Of a stretch of DNA of 64,000 nucleotides, positions 52,795-61,597 are shown one piece after another. Numbering within the stretch: position 1 is the first letter of the stretch; each line of letters starts with the position of its first letter. The translations under genes were made by a program, and so were the position numbers. Source of the stretch: Planococcus shixiaomingii (GTDB taxonomy: Bacteria > Bacillota > Bacilli > Bacillales_A > Planococcaceae); the NCBI RefSeq assembly GCF_030413615.1, contig NZ_CP129236.1:170001-234000 (forward strand), given 5' to 3'. The notes beneath the pieces were generated by a model, which worked only from the letters and a program-made list of their open reading frames with translations, was not told the DNA's origin and made no database searches.

Positions 52795-53151
52795 ATGCTC
52801 ACGTTAGTTCCAAGTAAAGATTCTTCTACAATATCGCTAGAAGTGAATGGTAAAGTGAAAAAAGAAGATATGGAGAAACTCGATAAAGTGATTCAAGAAA
52901 AGTTCAAAGACCATGGGAAATTCAACGTTTATGCAGTGGTTCATGAATTCGATGGTGTAACTTTTAAAGCCATGGCCGAAGAAGTGAAAATTGATATAAA
53001 GCGTTGGAACCAATACGCTAAATTGGCGGTTATCAGTGATAACAAATCGTTAAAGGGCCTCACTGAAGCTAGCGGCTATTTGCCGAAGGTCAAAACCAAG
53101 CACTTTCCGCTGGGTGAGATGGAAGAAGCGTGGGAATGGATTCGATCATAA
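52795..53151 (+). CDS. SpoIIAA-like / STAS-like protein
   Basis: 118 residues. LEVNGKVKKEDMEKLDKVIQEKFKDHGKFNVYAVV followed by KRWNQYAKLAVISDNKSLKGL and the final FPLGEMEEAWEWIRS are typical of the SpoIIAA-like (YjgC/STAS-like) family, small proteins proposed to bind lipids or carry a regulatory STAS fold. Start at the second ATG, 7 nt after AAAGGGG. Single gene with its own terminator. Confidence 0.78.
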   Translation: MLTLVPSKDSSTISLEVNGKVKKEDMEKLDKVIQEKFKDHGKFNVYAVVHEFDGVTFKAMAEEVKIDIKRWNQYAKLAVISDNKSLKGLTEASGYLPKVKTKHFPLGEMEEAWEWIRS

Positions 53152-53155
53152 AAAA

Positions 53156-53188
53156 CCAGCGTTTTGCAGAAGTGCAAAGCGCTTTTTA
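53156..53188 (+). terminator. Terminator of the SpoIIAA-like gene
   Basis: Stem GCGTTTTGCA/TGCAAAGCGC with a T-run. Confidence 0.82.
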
Positions 53189-53279
53189 CATAGGGATTGT
53201 TCTTTTTAAAGCAATAAGTATTAAAGAAAGCGCCTTTGTATTACACTAACAATAAGATAACGGGGCTACTACAGATAGG

Positions 53280-54482
53280 ATGAAGAAGATGAAACCAGAA
53301 GTTTCGATAAAAGTGAATGAAAAATTCAAAGCTGATTTTGCTAAAGGCTATCCGCTCATTACAAAAGAATCAGTGGAGAACGCAGAAATGTTAAGAGTGG
53401 AAGGCGCGATTTTAAGACTGACCGACAAGCAAGGGCAGTTTATTGCTAAAGGTTATTGCGGCAAGCAAAACAAAGGTTTTGGCTGGATACTGACCCGCAA
53501 TGAAAATGAAGCGATCGACCAAAAGTTTATTAAAGAGAAATTGGCAGCAGCGTTGGCAAAGCGCCAGTCCTTTTTCAGCAATCAAGAAACTACGGCTTTC
53601 CGCATTTTTAACGGAGAAGGCGATGGTTTTGGCGGATTAACGATCGATTATTTCGATGGTTATTATATGCTCAGCTGGTATAGCGAAGGCATGTACACTT
53701 TCAAAGCCGACGTAATTGCCGCACTTAGAGAGCTTGTAGAGTTTAAAGGCATCTACCAGAAAAAGCGCTTTGATACAAAAGGGCAATATATCGAAGAAGA
53801 CGATTTTGTGGCAGGTGAACGCGGGGAGTTCCCATTGATCGTCAAGGAAAACGGCATGAATTATGCTATCTATTTAAACGATGGGGCGATGACCGGAATC
53901 TTCTTGGACCAACGCGATGTCCGCAATAAAATCAAAGAAAAATACGCTAAAGGCAAAACGGTTTTGAACACATTTTCGTATACCGGCGCGTTCTCGGTTG
54001 CTGCGGCAATTGGCGGAGCGGCGAAAACGACAAGCGTCGACTTGGCGAAACGCAGCTCGAGCAAAACAATCGAGCAATTCAGCGTCAACAACATCGATTA
54101 CGAAAGCCACGACATTCTTGTTATGGATGTCTTCAATTACTTTAAATATGCAAAACGCAAAGAATTGAAATTCGATATGGTCATTCTGGATCCACCAAGC
54201 TTTGCACGCTCGAAAAAATATACGTTCAGCACATCGAAAGACTATACAAATTTGATGAAAGAAGCGATTGAAATTACCGCGGACGCCGGCGTCATTGTCG
54301 CGTCAACAAACAGCGCTTCTTTCGGGATGAAGAAATTCAAAGGGTTTATTGATAAAGCGTTCAAAGATCTCGGGAAAAAATATAGTATTGTTGAAGAATT
54401 TACGCTGCCGAGCGATTTCCGGGTGCAGAAAGAGTTTAAAGAAGGCGACTACTTGAAAGTGCTATTCGTTAAATTGCAGTAA
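53280..54482 (+). CDS. Class I SAM-dependent rRNA methyltransferase, RlmI family
   Basis: 400 residues. A PUA-like N-terminal domain (about 1-75) and a Rossmann methyltransferase with SAM motif LNTFSYTGAFSVAAAIGGA (about 223-241), acidic SVDLAKRS and motif IV DPPSFARS near 310-317. Family members methylate a cytosine in 23S rRNA; B. subtilis YwbD is the nearest type from memory. The exact target base is not proved. Followed by a short repeat region. Confidence 0.88.
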   Translation: MKKMKPEVSIKVNEKFKADFAKGYPLITKESVENAEMLRVEGAILRLTDKQGQFIAKGYCGKQNKGFGWILTRNENEAIDQKFIKEKLAAALAKRQSFFSNQETTAFRIFNGEGDGFGGLTIDYFDGYYMLSWYSEGMYTFKADVIAALRELVEFKGIYQKKRFDTKGQYIEEDDFVAGERGEFPLIVKENGMNYAIYLNDGAMTGIFLDQRDVRNKIKEKYAKGKTVLNTFSYTGAFSVAAAIGGAAKTTSVDLAKRSSSKTIEQFSVNNIDYESHDILVMDVFNYFKYAKRKELKFDMVILDPPSFARSKKYTFSTSKDYTNLMKEAIEITADAGVIVASTNSASFGMKKFKGFIDKAFKDLGKKYSIVEEFTLPSDFRVQKEFKEGDYLKVLFVKLQ

Positions 54483-54501
54483 AATCGTATTTAGTGATTA
54501 A

Positions 54502-54622
54502 TGGGTCTTATTTCTGATGTAGTGGAGCATATTTCCGCCGTATTGAAGCATATTTTCACTCGAATGGTGCGTATTCCAGCAAACTATGGCGAAATGTTGA
54601 AGATGCATGGAATTTCTTAAAC
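54502..54622. repeat. Degenerate tandem repeat, 21-nt period
   Basis: Four units begin at 54502, 54523, 54544 and 54565 (TGGGTCTTATTTC, TGGAGCATATTTC, TGAAGCATATTTT, TGGTGCGTATTCC), exactly 21 nt apart; weaker ones follow at 54587 and 54608. Non-coding in both directions as far as can be judged. Confidence 0.65.
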
Positions 54623-54696
54623 AACTTATCGCAGGATTGCTGTACAGTCTAGTTGCCCGGCTTCTATAATGGTAACTAGATTGTGAGGGGAAATGA

Positions 54697-55002
54697 ATGT
54701 TGAAGAATGCATTAGAGCAATTCCGGGTAATGGGGTTATTAGAAGGAACTTCGTTGCTAGTCTTGTTGTTTATCGCAATGCCGTTAAAATACATGTTCGA
54801 CATGCCTGAAGTGGTCAGCGTAGTCGGAGCCATTCATGGCGGGCTATTTACGATTTATTGTATAGCGATTGTCTATGTCACTTTCGTAGTGAAATGGCCA
54901 TTCCGTTTTGCGGTTGGCGCAGTTGCAGTGGCATTTATCCCGTTCGGGAACTTTGTCTTAGACAGCCGTTTAAAAAACTGGAAAAAGGTTCAAACAGCAT
55001 AA
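54697..55002 (+). CDS. DUF3817 membrane protein
   Basis: 101 residues with three membrane segments. FRVMGLLEGTSLLVLLFIAMPLKYMF and GAIHGGLFTIYCIAIVYV are the DUF3817 signatures (B. subtilis YdzA-like). Function unknown. GAGGGG precedes the ATG. Own terminator. Confidence 0.83.
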   Translation: MLKNALEQFRVMGLLEGTSLLVLLFIAMPLKYMFDMPEVVSVVGAIHGGLFTIYCIAIVYVTFVVKWPFRFAVGAVAVAFIPFGNFVLDSRLKNWKKVQTA

Positions 55003-55036
55003 AACACTTGTGGTTCACTTCCGCAAGTGTTTTTTG
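55001..55036 (+). terminator. Terminator of the DUF3817 gene
   Basis: Stem AAAACACTTG/CAAGTGTTTT extended by GG/CC, with a T-run. Confidence 0.88.
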
Positions 55037-55131
55037 TATGGACTAAAACAAAGCAAAGGATGTCTGATTATTAGAAACTATTCTATAATAGAAGCATTCA
55101 TTTAAAAGTTCTATTTACTGGAGGTTTGGCA

Positions 55132-56346
55132 ATGGCAAAAGCAATAACTTCTCCTGCGGCGGGAAACCCGGTTTATCCAGTCATGTTTGCAATGGGCGCT
55201 TGCCATTTGCTGAACGATTCTCTGCAAGCGGTGGTCCCCGCTATGTTCCCGATTCTGGAAGCCGATCTTGGGCTGACCTATACGCAGCTTGGGCTCATTG
55301 CGTTCGCGCTGAATATGGTGGCATCTGTGCTGCAGCCTGTTGTCGGCTATATCAGCGACCGGAAGCCGATGCCATTCGCATTGCCGCTTGGCATGGCAAG
55401 TTCTTTTCTGGGAATAGCAGGGCTGGCATTCGCCCCTGAATATTGGCTGATTGTTGTATCGGTGATTTTCCTTGGTTTCGGTTCTGCCATTTTCCATCCG
55501 GAAGGATCGCGTGTGGCATTTATGGCAGCCGAGTCGAAACGGGGATTGTCCCAATCCATCTACCAGGTCGGCGGAAATTCGGGCCAAGCGCTAGCGCCAT
55601 TAATCAGTGCATTTATCCTTGTGCCGTTAGGGCAGCGCGGTGCTGCTTTGTTTTTATTTGTCGCTGCTATCGGCATTTTCATTTTGACGCGGATTTCATT
55701 TTGGTACAGGGAACGGCTGGCAAAAGAAAAACTGCAAAAAGGCAAGAAAACAATCCTTTCATCTTTGCCGGCAATGACTAAAAAGCAGGTAGGAGTGGCA
55801 CTCACACTTTTGTTAGTCATTATTTTCGCCCGTTCGTTTTATGTGACCAACATGACCAGCTTTTATATTTTTCATTTGATGGAATCTTACAAACTGACAA
55901 TTCAGCAAGGACAATTGTACATATTCCTATTTTTAGCCGTCGGAGCAGCCGGAACGTTCTTTGGCGGGCCGCTGGCTGACAGAGTCGGCCGTAAAAACGT
56001 CATTGTGCTTTCGCTCATTGTGCCGATACCGCTAGCTGCGGTGCTGCCTTATGTACCTCTGTTCGCGGTTGTTCTCTTACTCGCGTTGATCGGCTTCTTC
56101 ATCATGCTGAGCTTTTCGGTGACGGTCGTATATGCACAGGAATTGGTGCCGAGCAAAATCGGAACGATGTCCGGGCTGACGGTCGGATTGGCCTTCGGCA
56201 TGGGAGCGATTGGCGGTGTTGTAATCGGCATGCTGATGGATGCGATTGGTGTTTACGAAACGATGATTATTGTATCTTTCTTGCCGATTATCGGGCTTGT
56301 CGGTCTATGGCTGCCGCAAGATAAAAAAATCAGTGCCGCCCACTAA
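55132..56346 (+). CDS. MFS transporter, fosmidomycin-resistance (Fsr) type
   Basis: 404 residues, twelve membrane segments. FAMGACHLLNDSLQAVVPAMFPILE at the start, GYISDRKP and FGGPLADRVGRKN loops and FHPEGSRVAFMAA are typical of Fsr-like exporters. Substrate unknown; resistance is not shown. The ATG at 55132 is 7 nt after TGGAGG; an in-frame TTG overlaps that site. A GNAT gene follows after 16 nt. Confidence 0.87.
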   Translation: MAKAITSPAAGNPVYPVMFAMGACHLLNDSLQAVVPAMFPILEADLGLTYTQLGLIAFALNMVASVLQPVVGYISDRKPMPFALPLGMASSFLGIAGLAFAPEYWLIVVSVIFLGFGSAIFHPEGSRVAFMAAESKRGLSQSIYQVGGNSGQALAPLISAFILVPLGQRGAALFLFVAAIGIFILTRISFWYRERLAKEKLQKGKKTILSSLPAMTKKQVGVALTLLLVIIFARSFYVTNMTSFYIFHLMESYKLTIQQGQLYIFLFLAVGAAGTFFGGPLADRVGRKNVIVLSLIVPIPLAAVLPYVPLFAVVLLLALIGFFIMLSFSVTVVYAQELVPSKIGTMSGLTVGLAFGMGAIGGVVIGMLMDAIGVYETMIIVSFLPIIGLVGLWLPQDKKISAAH

Positions 56347-56362
56347 ATAAAGAGGTGACAAA

Positions 56363-56923
56363 ATGGAAAAAACTTTGCCGGACATTCCAAACGAAATTAA
56401 AACAGAGCGTCTCTTGCTGCGCATGCCGTTGCCTGGTGATGGAGAAAAAGTGAATGCGGCAATCCATGCTTCCGCCAACGAATTAAAACCGTGGATGCCG
56501 TTCGCACAACAATTGCCGACTCCGCAAGAAACAGAAATCAACTTGCTCGAAGCCCATATTCAGTTTTTGAAGCGCGAAAATCTGCGCTATCTCATTTTCG
56601 CGCAAGACACCGGTGAATTTATCGGTTCAACAGGCTTTCATGATATTGAATGGGAAGTTCCGAAAATGGAGATTGGCTATTGGATCGCTACAAAATGGAG
56701 TGGATTTGGCTATATGGCAGAAGCGGTAGCGGCACTCAGTAAATTGGCGCTAGAAGGCTTTTCTTGCAAACGACTTGAAATCCGGTGCGATGCAGAGAAT
56801 AGTAAAAGCCGCGCCATCCCTGAAAAACTAGGCTTTGTGCTTGAAGGTATACTACATAATGACGAATTGTCTGTTGATGGTAACCGCTTAACCGATACAT
56901 GCATATACGCAAAGTTCAACTGA
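56363..56923 (+). CDS. GNAT acetyltransferase, RimJ/RimL-like
   Basis: 186 residues. IKTERLLLRMPLPGDGEKVNAAI at the start, GSTGFHDIEW and RCDAENSKSRAIPEKLGFVLEGILHNDELSVDG are typical of the RimJ/RimL group, enzymes acetylating ribosomal protein N-termini or small amines. AGAGGTGAC precedes the ATG. Probably cotranscribed with the MFS gene. Confidence 0.86.
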   Translation: MEKTLPDIPNEIKTERLLLRMPLPGDGEKVNAAIHASANELKPWMPFAQQLPTPQETEINLLEAHIQFLKRENLRYLIFAQDTGEFIGSTGFHDIEWEVPKMEIGYWIATKWSGFGYMAEAVAALSKLALEGFSCKRLEIRCDAENSKSRAIPEKLGFVLEGILHNDELSVDGNRLTDTCIYAKFN

Positions 56924-56968
56924 GCTAAGCAGCCTGAAAATTATCCTTAAAGAACAGGAGCTTTAATT

Positions 56969-58708
56969 ATGGAAAAACCGCAAGAAAAAATCGCATTAAA
57001 ACCATTTATTTCGTTGCTTCTGTCTCTAAAGATTCCGAAATGGGCGTTAATCTTTGGATTAGGCGCAAGCCTGATTACAACATTGGTGGGTCTCGTCGTG
57101 CCGCTATTGACAAAAAATCTAGTGGATGGATTTTCGGTGGACTCCCTCAGCCCGACGCTAATTACAGGGCTGGCGGTTGCATTTATCCTGCAGGCAGTGG
57201 TGAGCGGTCTATCTATTTATTTACTTAGCATGGTCGGGCAAAAAGTCGTAGCTGGATTGAGGGACCGGATGTGGGTGAAACTGATCCGGCTCCGCGTTCC
57301 ATATTTTGATCAGCAATCGAGTGGGGAAACAGTTAGCCGGATTGTCAACGATACGGGGATTGTCCGGAATTTGATCACTGACCATTTCCCGCAATTCATC
57401 AACGGCATCGTTTCCATTATTGGCGCTGTGACCATTTTGCTGGTGCTGGACTGGAAAATGACGTTAATCATGCTTTTAGCTGTGCCGGTAACTGTAGCAG
57501 CTATGATTCCACTTGGCCGCCGCATGGCGAAAATTTCACGCAGTTTACAAGATGAGACAGCTGTCTTCACAGGGCATGTCCAGCAGACTTTGAGTGAAAT
57601 CCGCTTGATGAAATCTTCTACAGCGGAATTGGTGGAAGAAAAGAAGGGTTTGAAAGGCATTCAGAAACTTTTCGCACTTGGATTGAAAGAAGCTAAAGTG
57701 TATGCCCTTATTGCCCCGTTGATGTACACGGTAGTCATGGTAGTCATTGTGGTTATCATAGGTTACGGCGGCATCCGTGTGGCCGAAGGGACAATGTCGA
57801 CCGGATCGCTTGTCGCTTTCTTGTTGTATTTATTTCAAATCATCATGCCGATTACAACTTTTGCCTTGTTTTTCACCGAACTTCAAAAAGCAAAAGGAGC
57901 GACCGAACGCATTATCGGCATTTTGGACTTGCCGCCGGAAGAAGAAGCGCAGGGTCTTGCTTTGGACATCGCCCATAAAGTTTTGCGCATTTCGAATGTC
58001 AGCTTTGCTTATGGAGCAGGAGAACCGGCTTTGCAAGATGTATCGTTTGAGGCGCAGCCTGGAGAGATGATCGCTTTTGCTGGTCCAAGCGGAAGTGGGA
58101 AAACAACAATTTTCGGGCTGATTGAACGCTTCTATGAACCGCAGGCTGGAGAAATTACGATAGGCGGCATTCCGATCAACAGCTTGTCGTTGGCATCTTG
58201 GCGCAGCCAAATCGGCTATGTATCCCAGGAAAGTGCGATGATGGGCGGAAGCATACGAGAAAACTTGGTTTACGGTTTGCCGGACGCGAAAGAGATATCT
58301 GACGAAAAATTATGGGAAGTGGCGAACATGGCATACGCCGAAGAATTTATCCGTTCTTTTCAGGATGGTCTGGATACTGAAGTGGGAGAGCGGGGCATCA
58401 AATTGTCGGGAGGACAACGCCAGCGAATCGCCATTGCCCGCGCTTTCTTGCGGGATCCAAAAATCCTTATGATGGACGAAGCGACAGCGAGCCTCGATAG
58501 CCAGTCCGAAGGAATTGTTCAGCAAGCCTTGAGTCGGTTGATGGAAGGACGGACAACGTTTGTCATTGCCCACCGGCTGTCCACAATTGTCGATGCGGAC
58601 AAAATTGTTTTTATCGAGAAAGGGCGGGTGACCGGTATCGGAACCCATCTGAAACTAGCGGAAAGCCATCCTCTCTACCGGGAATTTGCAGAGCAGCAAT
58701 TAACGTGA
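56969..58708 (+). CDS. ABC transporter, fused permease and ATPase (multidrug/lipid type)
   Basis: 579 residues, a half-transporter that works as a dimer. Six membrane segments (about 20-300) with SSGETVSRIVNDTGIVRNLI, then an ATPase domain with Walker A GPSGSGKTT near 371-379, Q-loop YVSQES, signature KLSGGQRQRIAIARAF, Walker B ILMMDEATASLDS and switch IAHRLST. Close in layout to BmrA/LmrA. The substrate is unknown. A MerR regulator gene follows. Confidence 0.93.
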   Translation: MEKPQEKIALKPFISLLLSLKIPKWALIFGLGASLITTLVGLVVPLLTKNLVDGFSVDSLSPTLITGLAVAFILQAVVSGLSIYLLSMVGQKVVAGLRDRMWVKLIRLRVPYFDQQSSGETVSRIVNDTGIVRNLITDHFPQFINGIVSIIGAVTILLVLDWKMTLIMLLAVPVTVAAMIPLGRRMAKISRSLQDETAVFTGHVQQTLSEIRLMKSSTAELVEEKKGLKGIQKLFALGLKEAKVYALIAPLMYTVVMVVIVVIIGYGGIRVAEGTMSTGSLVAFLLYLFQIIMPITTFALFFTELQKAKGATERIIGILDLPPEEEAQGLALDIAHKVLRISNVSFAYGAGEPALQDVSFEAQPGEMIAFAGPSGSGKTTIFGLIERFYEPQAGEITIGGIPINSLSLASWRSQIGYVSQESAMMGGSIRENLVYGLPDAKEISDEKLWEVANMAYAEEFIRSFQDGLDTEVGERGIKLSGGQRQRIAIARAFLRDPKILMMDEATASLDSQSEGIVQQALSRLMEGRTTFVIAHRLSTIVDADKIVFIEKGRVTGIGTHLKLAESHPLYREFAEQQLT

Positions 58709-58716
58709 AATAAGGC

Positions 58717-58747
58717 TTGACCTTGACGCTGCGTAAAGGTGTAAAGT
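58717..58747 (+). promoter_or_regulatory. MerR-type promoter with 19-bp spacer
   Basis: TTGACC-N19-TAAAGT. The long spacer contains the inverted repeat ACCTT-N11-AAGGT (58720-58740), the hallmark of promoters untwisted by MerR-family activators. It lies 22 nt before the MerR gene start, implying autoregulation. Confidence 0.75.
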
Positions 58748-58769
58748 GAAGCTATCAGGGGGTGAGAAG

Positions 58770-59540
58770 ATGGAGTACACCGTGCAAAAGCTAGGGGCTA
58801 TAGCGGGAGTCAGCACAAGAACATTGCGGTATTACGATGAAATTGGAATTCTCAAGCCGGCAAGAAAAAATTCATCGGGCTACCGGATTTACGGGAAAAA
58901 AGAAGTGGATAAGCTGCAGCAGATCCTCTTTTACCGGGAACTTGGGCTTGAATTGGAAGGGATTAAGCAAATCATCAACGATCCGCATTTCGACGGTCCC
59001 TCTGCACTCAAAAAGCATCGGGAACAGCTTCTCGCAAAACGCCAGCAACTGGACCTCTTGATTAATAACGTGGAAAACACCATTTCCGCAGCAGAAGGGA
59101 AGAGTAAAATGGCTGACAAAGAGAAATTCAATGGCTTTAAGAAAAAACTGATTGAGGACAACGAAAAGCAATACGGCGAGGAGATACGGGAGAAGTACGG
59201 GGATGAAACAGTCGATGCATCAAATGCAAAAATGATGAACATGACCGAAGCGCAATATACGGAATTCACCCGTCTTGGGGAAGAGCTTCAGGATACCTTG
59301 GCTAAAGCTTTTAAAACAGGAGACCCGGCAAGCGACTTAGCGCAAAAAACAGCGGATTTGCACAAACAGTGGCTAATGTTTACTTGGCCGAGCTACAGCA
59401 AAGAAGCTCATGCCGGCCTTGCTCAAACGTATGTCGATGATGGACGGTTTACGGCTTATTACGACAAAGAACAACCGGGAACCGCCAGATTTTTGCGGGA
59501 CGCCATCCACATTTATACAGGAATTAGCCGATCTCCGTAG
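58770..59540 (+). CDS. MerR-family regulator with TipAS effector domain
   Basis: 256 residues. MerR winged helix (about 1-72: VQKLGAIAGVSTRTLRYYDEIGILKPAR, then YRIYGKKEVDKLQQILFYRELG), a coiled-coil linker (about 75-115), and a C-terminal TipAS-like antibiotic-binding domain (about 130-250). Resembles B. subtilis Mta, which activates multidrug transporters. The ABC transporter just upstream is a possible target. The ATG follows GGGGGTGAG. Confidence 0.9.
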   Translation: MEYTVQKLGAIAGVSTRTLRYYDEIGILKPARKNSSGYRIYGKKEVDKLQQILFYRELGLELEGIKQIINDPHFDGPSALKKHREQLLAKRQQLDLLINNVENTISAAEGKSKMADKEKFNGFKKKLIEDNEKQYGEEIREKYGDETVDASNAKMMNMTEAQYTEFTRLGEELQDTLAKAFKTGDPASDLAQKTADLHKQWLMFTWPSYSKEAHAGLAQTYVDDGRFTAYYDKEQPGTARFLRDAIHIYTGISRSP

Positions 59541-59551
59541 ATGTAAAAGAA

Positions 59552-59585
59552 ACTGGGCCTAAGTAATTAGGTCCTTTTCTTTTTG
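59552..59585 (+). terminator. Terminator of the MerR gene
   Basis: Stem GGGCCTAA/TTAGGTCC with a T-rich tail. Confidence 0.8.
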
Positions 59586-59715
59586 AGGTTTTTAATTGAT
59601 AAAAAATTCATAAAATTTACATAAAATAATCACAATTTCATGGTTTTCTCTGCTATAATCAAACCATTAACACTCTAGCCTGTGACTCGTTTCATTCGAA
59701 AGGGAGAGGATTATA

Positions 59716-60558
59716 GTGGGTGAGAAGAATAGGGCGCCAATCATTTCCGTAAAAGTAATGTCATTCAATATCGCTCATGGATTAGGAATGGATGGTACGG
59801 TGAACTTGGAAAAAACGGCTTCTGTGATTGAAGATTCCTGCGCCGGCATTGTAGCCCTGCAAGAAGTAGATCGCCATTTTTCAGCACGCAGTTCTTTTAT
59901 GGATCAAGTAGAATGGCTGAGTAAAAGGTTAGGGATGCACGCAGCTTTTGGCGCAACGCTAGACTTAGAGCCGGAAACTCCTGATATGCCGCGTCCACAG
60001 TACGGCAATGCAATCTTAAGCAAATATCCGATCAAGTATTTTGAAAACCATTTGTTGCGCCAAATAGTCACTCCTTTTGGCCATAATGAACAACGAGGAG
60101 TTCTTGAAGCAATTATTGAAATAAAAGGGTCTTATATTAGTGTTTATAATACACATTTGGCTTTAAAAGATGAAGAACTGGAAGTCAGCATTAGTGAACT
60201 GCTCGCCATTACAGGAAAAAGCCGGTTCCCTCGGATCGTTACAGGGGATTTCAATGCTGCACCAGACCATGAACAAATTAAAAAAATGAAGCAAGGTTTT
60301 ACAGATGTCTTTTTGAAAATGAAAAGAGGGGATGCCTATACGTACCCGGCTCCTTATCATAATGAAAGTACTGGTGAACGTTCAAAGCCGGTAACCCGCA
60401 TTGACTATATTTTTATGGACAGCGAACTTGATGTCGCACAGACAGCGGTTATGGATACCGCCGTTTCCGATCACATCCCGATTCTTGCAGATTTGATCGT
60501 CATGAGAACAAAAAAACTCACAGAACCACCGACAACTTCTGAACTTCAAAAAGCATAA
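59716..60558 (+). CDS. Endonuclease/exonuclease/phosphatase family protein
   Basis: 280 residues with the EEP fold: VMSFNIAHG, VALQEVDRH, VYNTHLAL, TGDFNAAP, RIDYIFMD and VSDHIPILADL appear in the order of the metal-dependent phosphodiesterase site. No signal peptide, so cytoplasmic. The substrate could be a nucleic acid, an inositol phosphate or a lipid head group. GTG start after GGGAGAGGA. Confidence 0.87.
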   Translation: MGEKNRAPIISVKVMSFNIAHGLGMDGTVNLEKTASVIEDSCAGIVALQEVDRHFSARSSFMDQVEWLSKRLGMHAAFGATLDLEPETPDMPRPQYGNAILSKYPIKYFENHLLRQIVTPFGHNEQRGVLEAIIEIKGSYISVYNTHLALKDEELEVSISELLAITGKSRFPRIVTGDFNAAPDHEQIKKMKQGFTDVFLKMKRGDAYTYPAPYHNESTGERSKPVTRIDYIFMDSELDVAQTAVMDTAVSDHIPILADLIVMRTKKLTEPPTTSELQKA

Positions 60559-60571
60559 AGTTTTACTATAT

Positions 60572-60611
60572 AAAGAAAAGCCGGAAGCTTAAATGCTTCC
60601 GGCTTTTCTTT
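60572..60611. terminator. Bidirectional terminator
   Basis: A perfect 17-bp stem ending GCCGGAAGC/GCTTCCGGC with A/T flanks on both sides, between the EEP gene and queF. Confidence 0.92.
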
Positions 60612-60629
60612 ATGACTTATCTTCTAATA

Positions 60630-61124
60630 TTAACGATTCGTAATAGTTTCCGGGTACATATCGTGGTTCATCATTCGGTAGGAAGCCATTTCTTCGTATT
60701 TTGTCCCCGGCTTGCCGTAGTTGGTGTAAGGGTCAATCGACAAACCACCGCGCGGGGTGAATTTGCCCCACACTTCGATATAGCGTGGATCCATCAATTT
60801 GATTAAGTCGTTCATGATGATGTTGACCACGTCTTCGTGGAAATCCCCGTGGTTGCGGAAGCTGAACAAGTAAAGCTTCAAGGATTTGCTTTCCACCAGT
60901 GTTTTGTCCGGAATGAAGCTTAAGTAAATTGTCGCGAAGTCAGGCTGTCCGGTTTGCGGGCACAGCGAAGTAAATTCTGGGCAATTGAACTTTACGAAAT
61001 AATCACGTGTGTGCAAATTGTCGATTGGTTCGAGGATATCCGGATCGTATTCGAATTTGTATTTGGTGTTTTGATTGCCGAGAAGCGATAAGTGGTCGAG
61101 TGTGTCTTCGTTTCTTCCTGCCAT
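60630..61124 (-). CDS. queF: NADPH-dependent 7-cyano-7-deazaguanine reductase QueF
   Basis: Reduces preQ0 to preQ1 in queuosine synthesis. 164 residues, the short type. Cys55 ([15 protein letters not shown]) and Asp62 match the catalytic pair; FRNHGDFHE and the conserved ending [14 protein letters not shown] are present. The frame extends 33 codons upstream through the riboswitch leader, but TAAGGAGG lies before this ATG. It has no queCDE neighbours here. Confidence 0.95.
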   Translation of the reverse strand: MAGRNEDTLDHLSLLGNQNTKYKFEYDPDILEPIDNLHTRDYFVKFNCPEFTSLCPQTGQPDFATIYLSFIPDKTLVESKSLKLYLFSFRNHGDFHEDVVNIIMNDLIKLMDPRYIEVWGKFTPRGGLSIDPYTNYGKPGTKYEEMASYRMMNHDMYPETITNR

Positions 61125-61130
61125 TGAAAA

Positions 61131-61162
61131 GGCCTCCTTAAGATGCCGATTTGGGAGCGGCC
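61131..61162 (-). promoter_or_regulatory. Hairpin covering the queF ribosome binding site
   Basis: GGCCTCC at 61131-61137 pairs with GGAGCGGCC at 61154-61162 (one two-base bulge), hiding the Shine-Dalgarno sequence AGGAGG of queF. Confidence 0.55.
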
Positions 61163-61180
61163 TATAAAAAAACGGACAAA

Positions 61181-61212
61181 AGAAAAAGCCGAATCGCATT
61201 TGGATTTGGCTG
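61181..61212 (-). terminator. Attenuator between preQ1 aptamer and queF
   Basis: On the minus strand GCCAAATC/GATTCGGC (one mismatch) is followed by TTTTTC. Placed 15 nt downstream of the aptamer as expected for transcription attenuation. Confidence 0.6.
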
Positions 61213-61224
61213 AGTTTCAACAAT

Positions 61225-61266
61225 CCATAGTTTTTTATAGAGGGTATAATGCTATGAACCTCTCCC
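61225..61266 (-). ncRNA. preQ1-I riboswitch aptamer
   Basis: On the minus strand: GAGAGGTTC, then TAGC, then ACCCTCTATAAAAAACTA. This is the class I preQ1 aptamer: stem AGAGG/CCTCT, and an A-rich tail whose end folds back on the loop to form the H-type pseudoknot. It stands in the leader of queF, so preQ1 would shut off queF. Confidence 0.93.
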
Positions 61267-61295
61267 GGTACCGGGTTATTTACTTTTACTAACTC

Positions 61296-61324
61296 ATACT
61301 ATAAGACTTTGCATTTAGTGTCAA
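61296..61324 (-). promoter_or_regulatory. Candidate SigA promoter of queF
   Basis: On the minus strand TTGACA (61324-61319) with TATAGT or TAGTAT 15-17 nt on. It lies about 30 nt before the aptamer. Confidence 0.6.
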
Positions 61325-61597
61325 TTCCGGATTTTTTATTGAACTTCCTGCCCATGGGTCCCCGTCTTGCAGAGATGCCAGTTTTTATAATGAACTCCAT
61401 CCTGTCTTATATTAATGTGGTAATTTTCGAGAAGCGGAGTAGAAAGTGGGCGGGGCGGCATCGCTTGGATGAGTATTTACTTAGTGTGCTTAATCGTTTT
61501 CCTGATGATTGAACACTGGGTTCCGGCCTCTTGCCAGGTTTGATTTCTCAAAATTAGGCAATATACAAAACAAGCAAGTTTTTGAGGAGGAATCACG

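Noticed and set aside
54498..54833. 111-codon minus-strand frame
   Set aside because: It is antisense to the DUF3817 gene and its 7-residue repeats only mirror the 21-nt DNA repeat.
61309..61512. 67-codon frame between queF and yteA
   Set aside because: It overlaps the queF promoter and lacks a ribosome site; codon use looks random.
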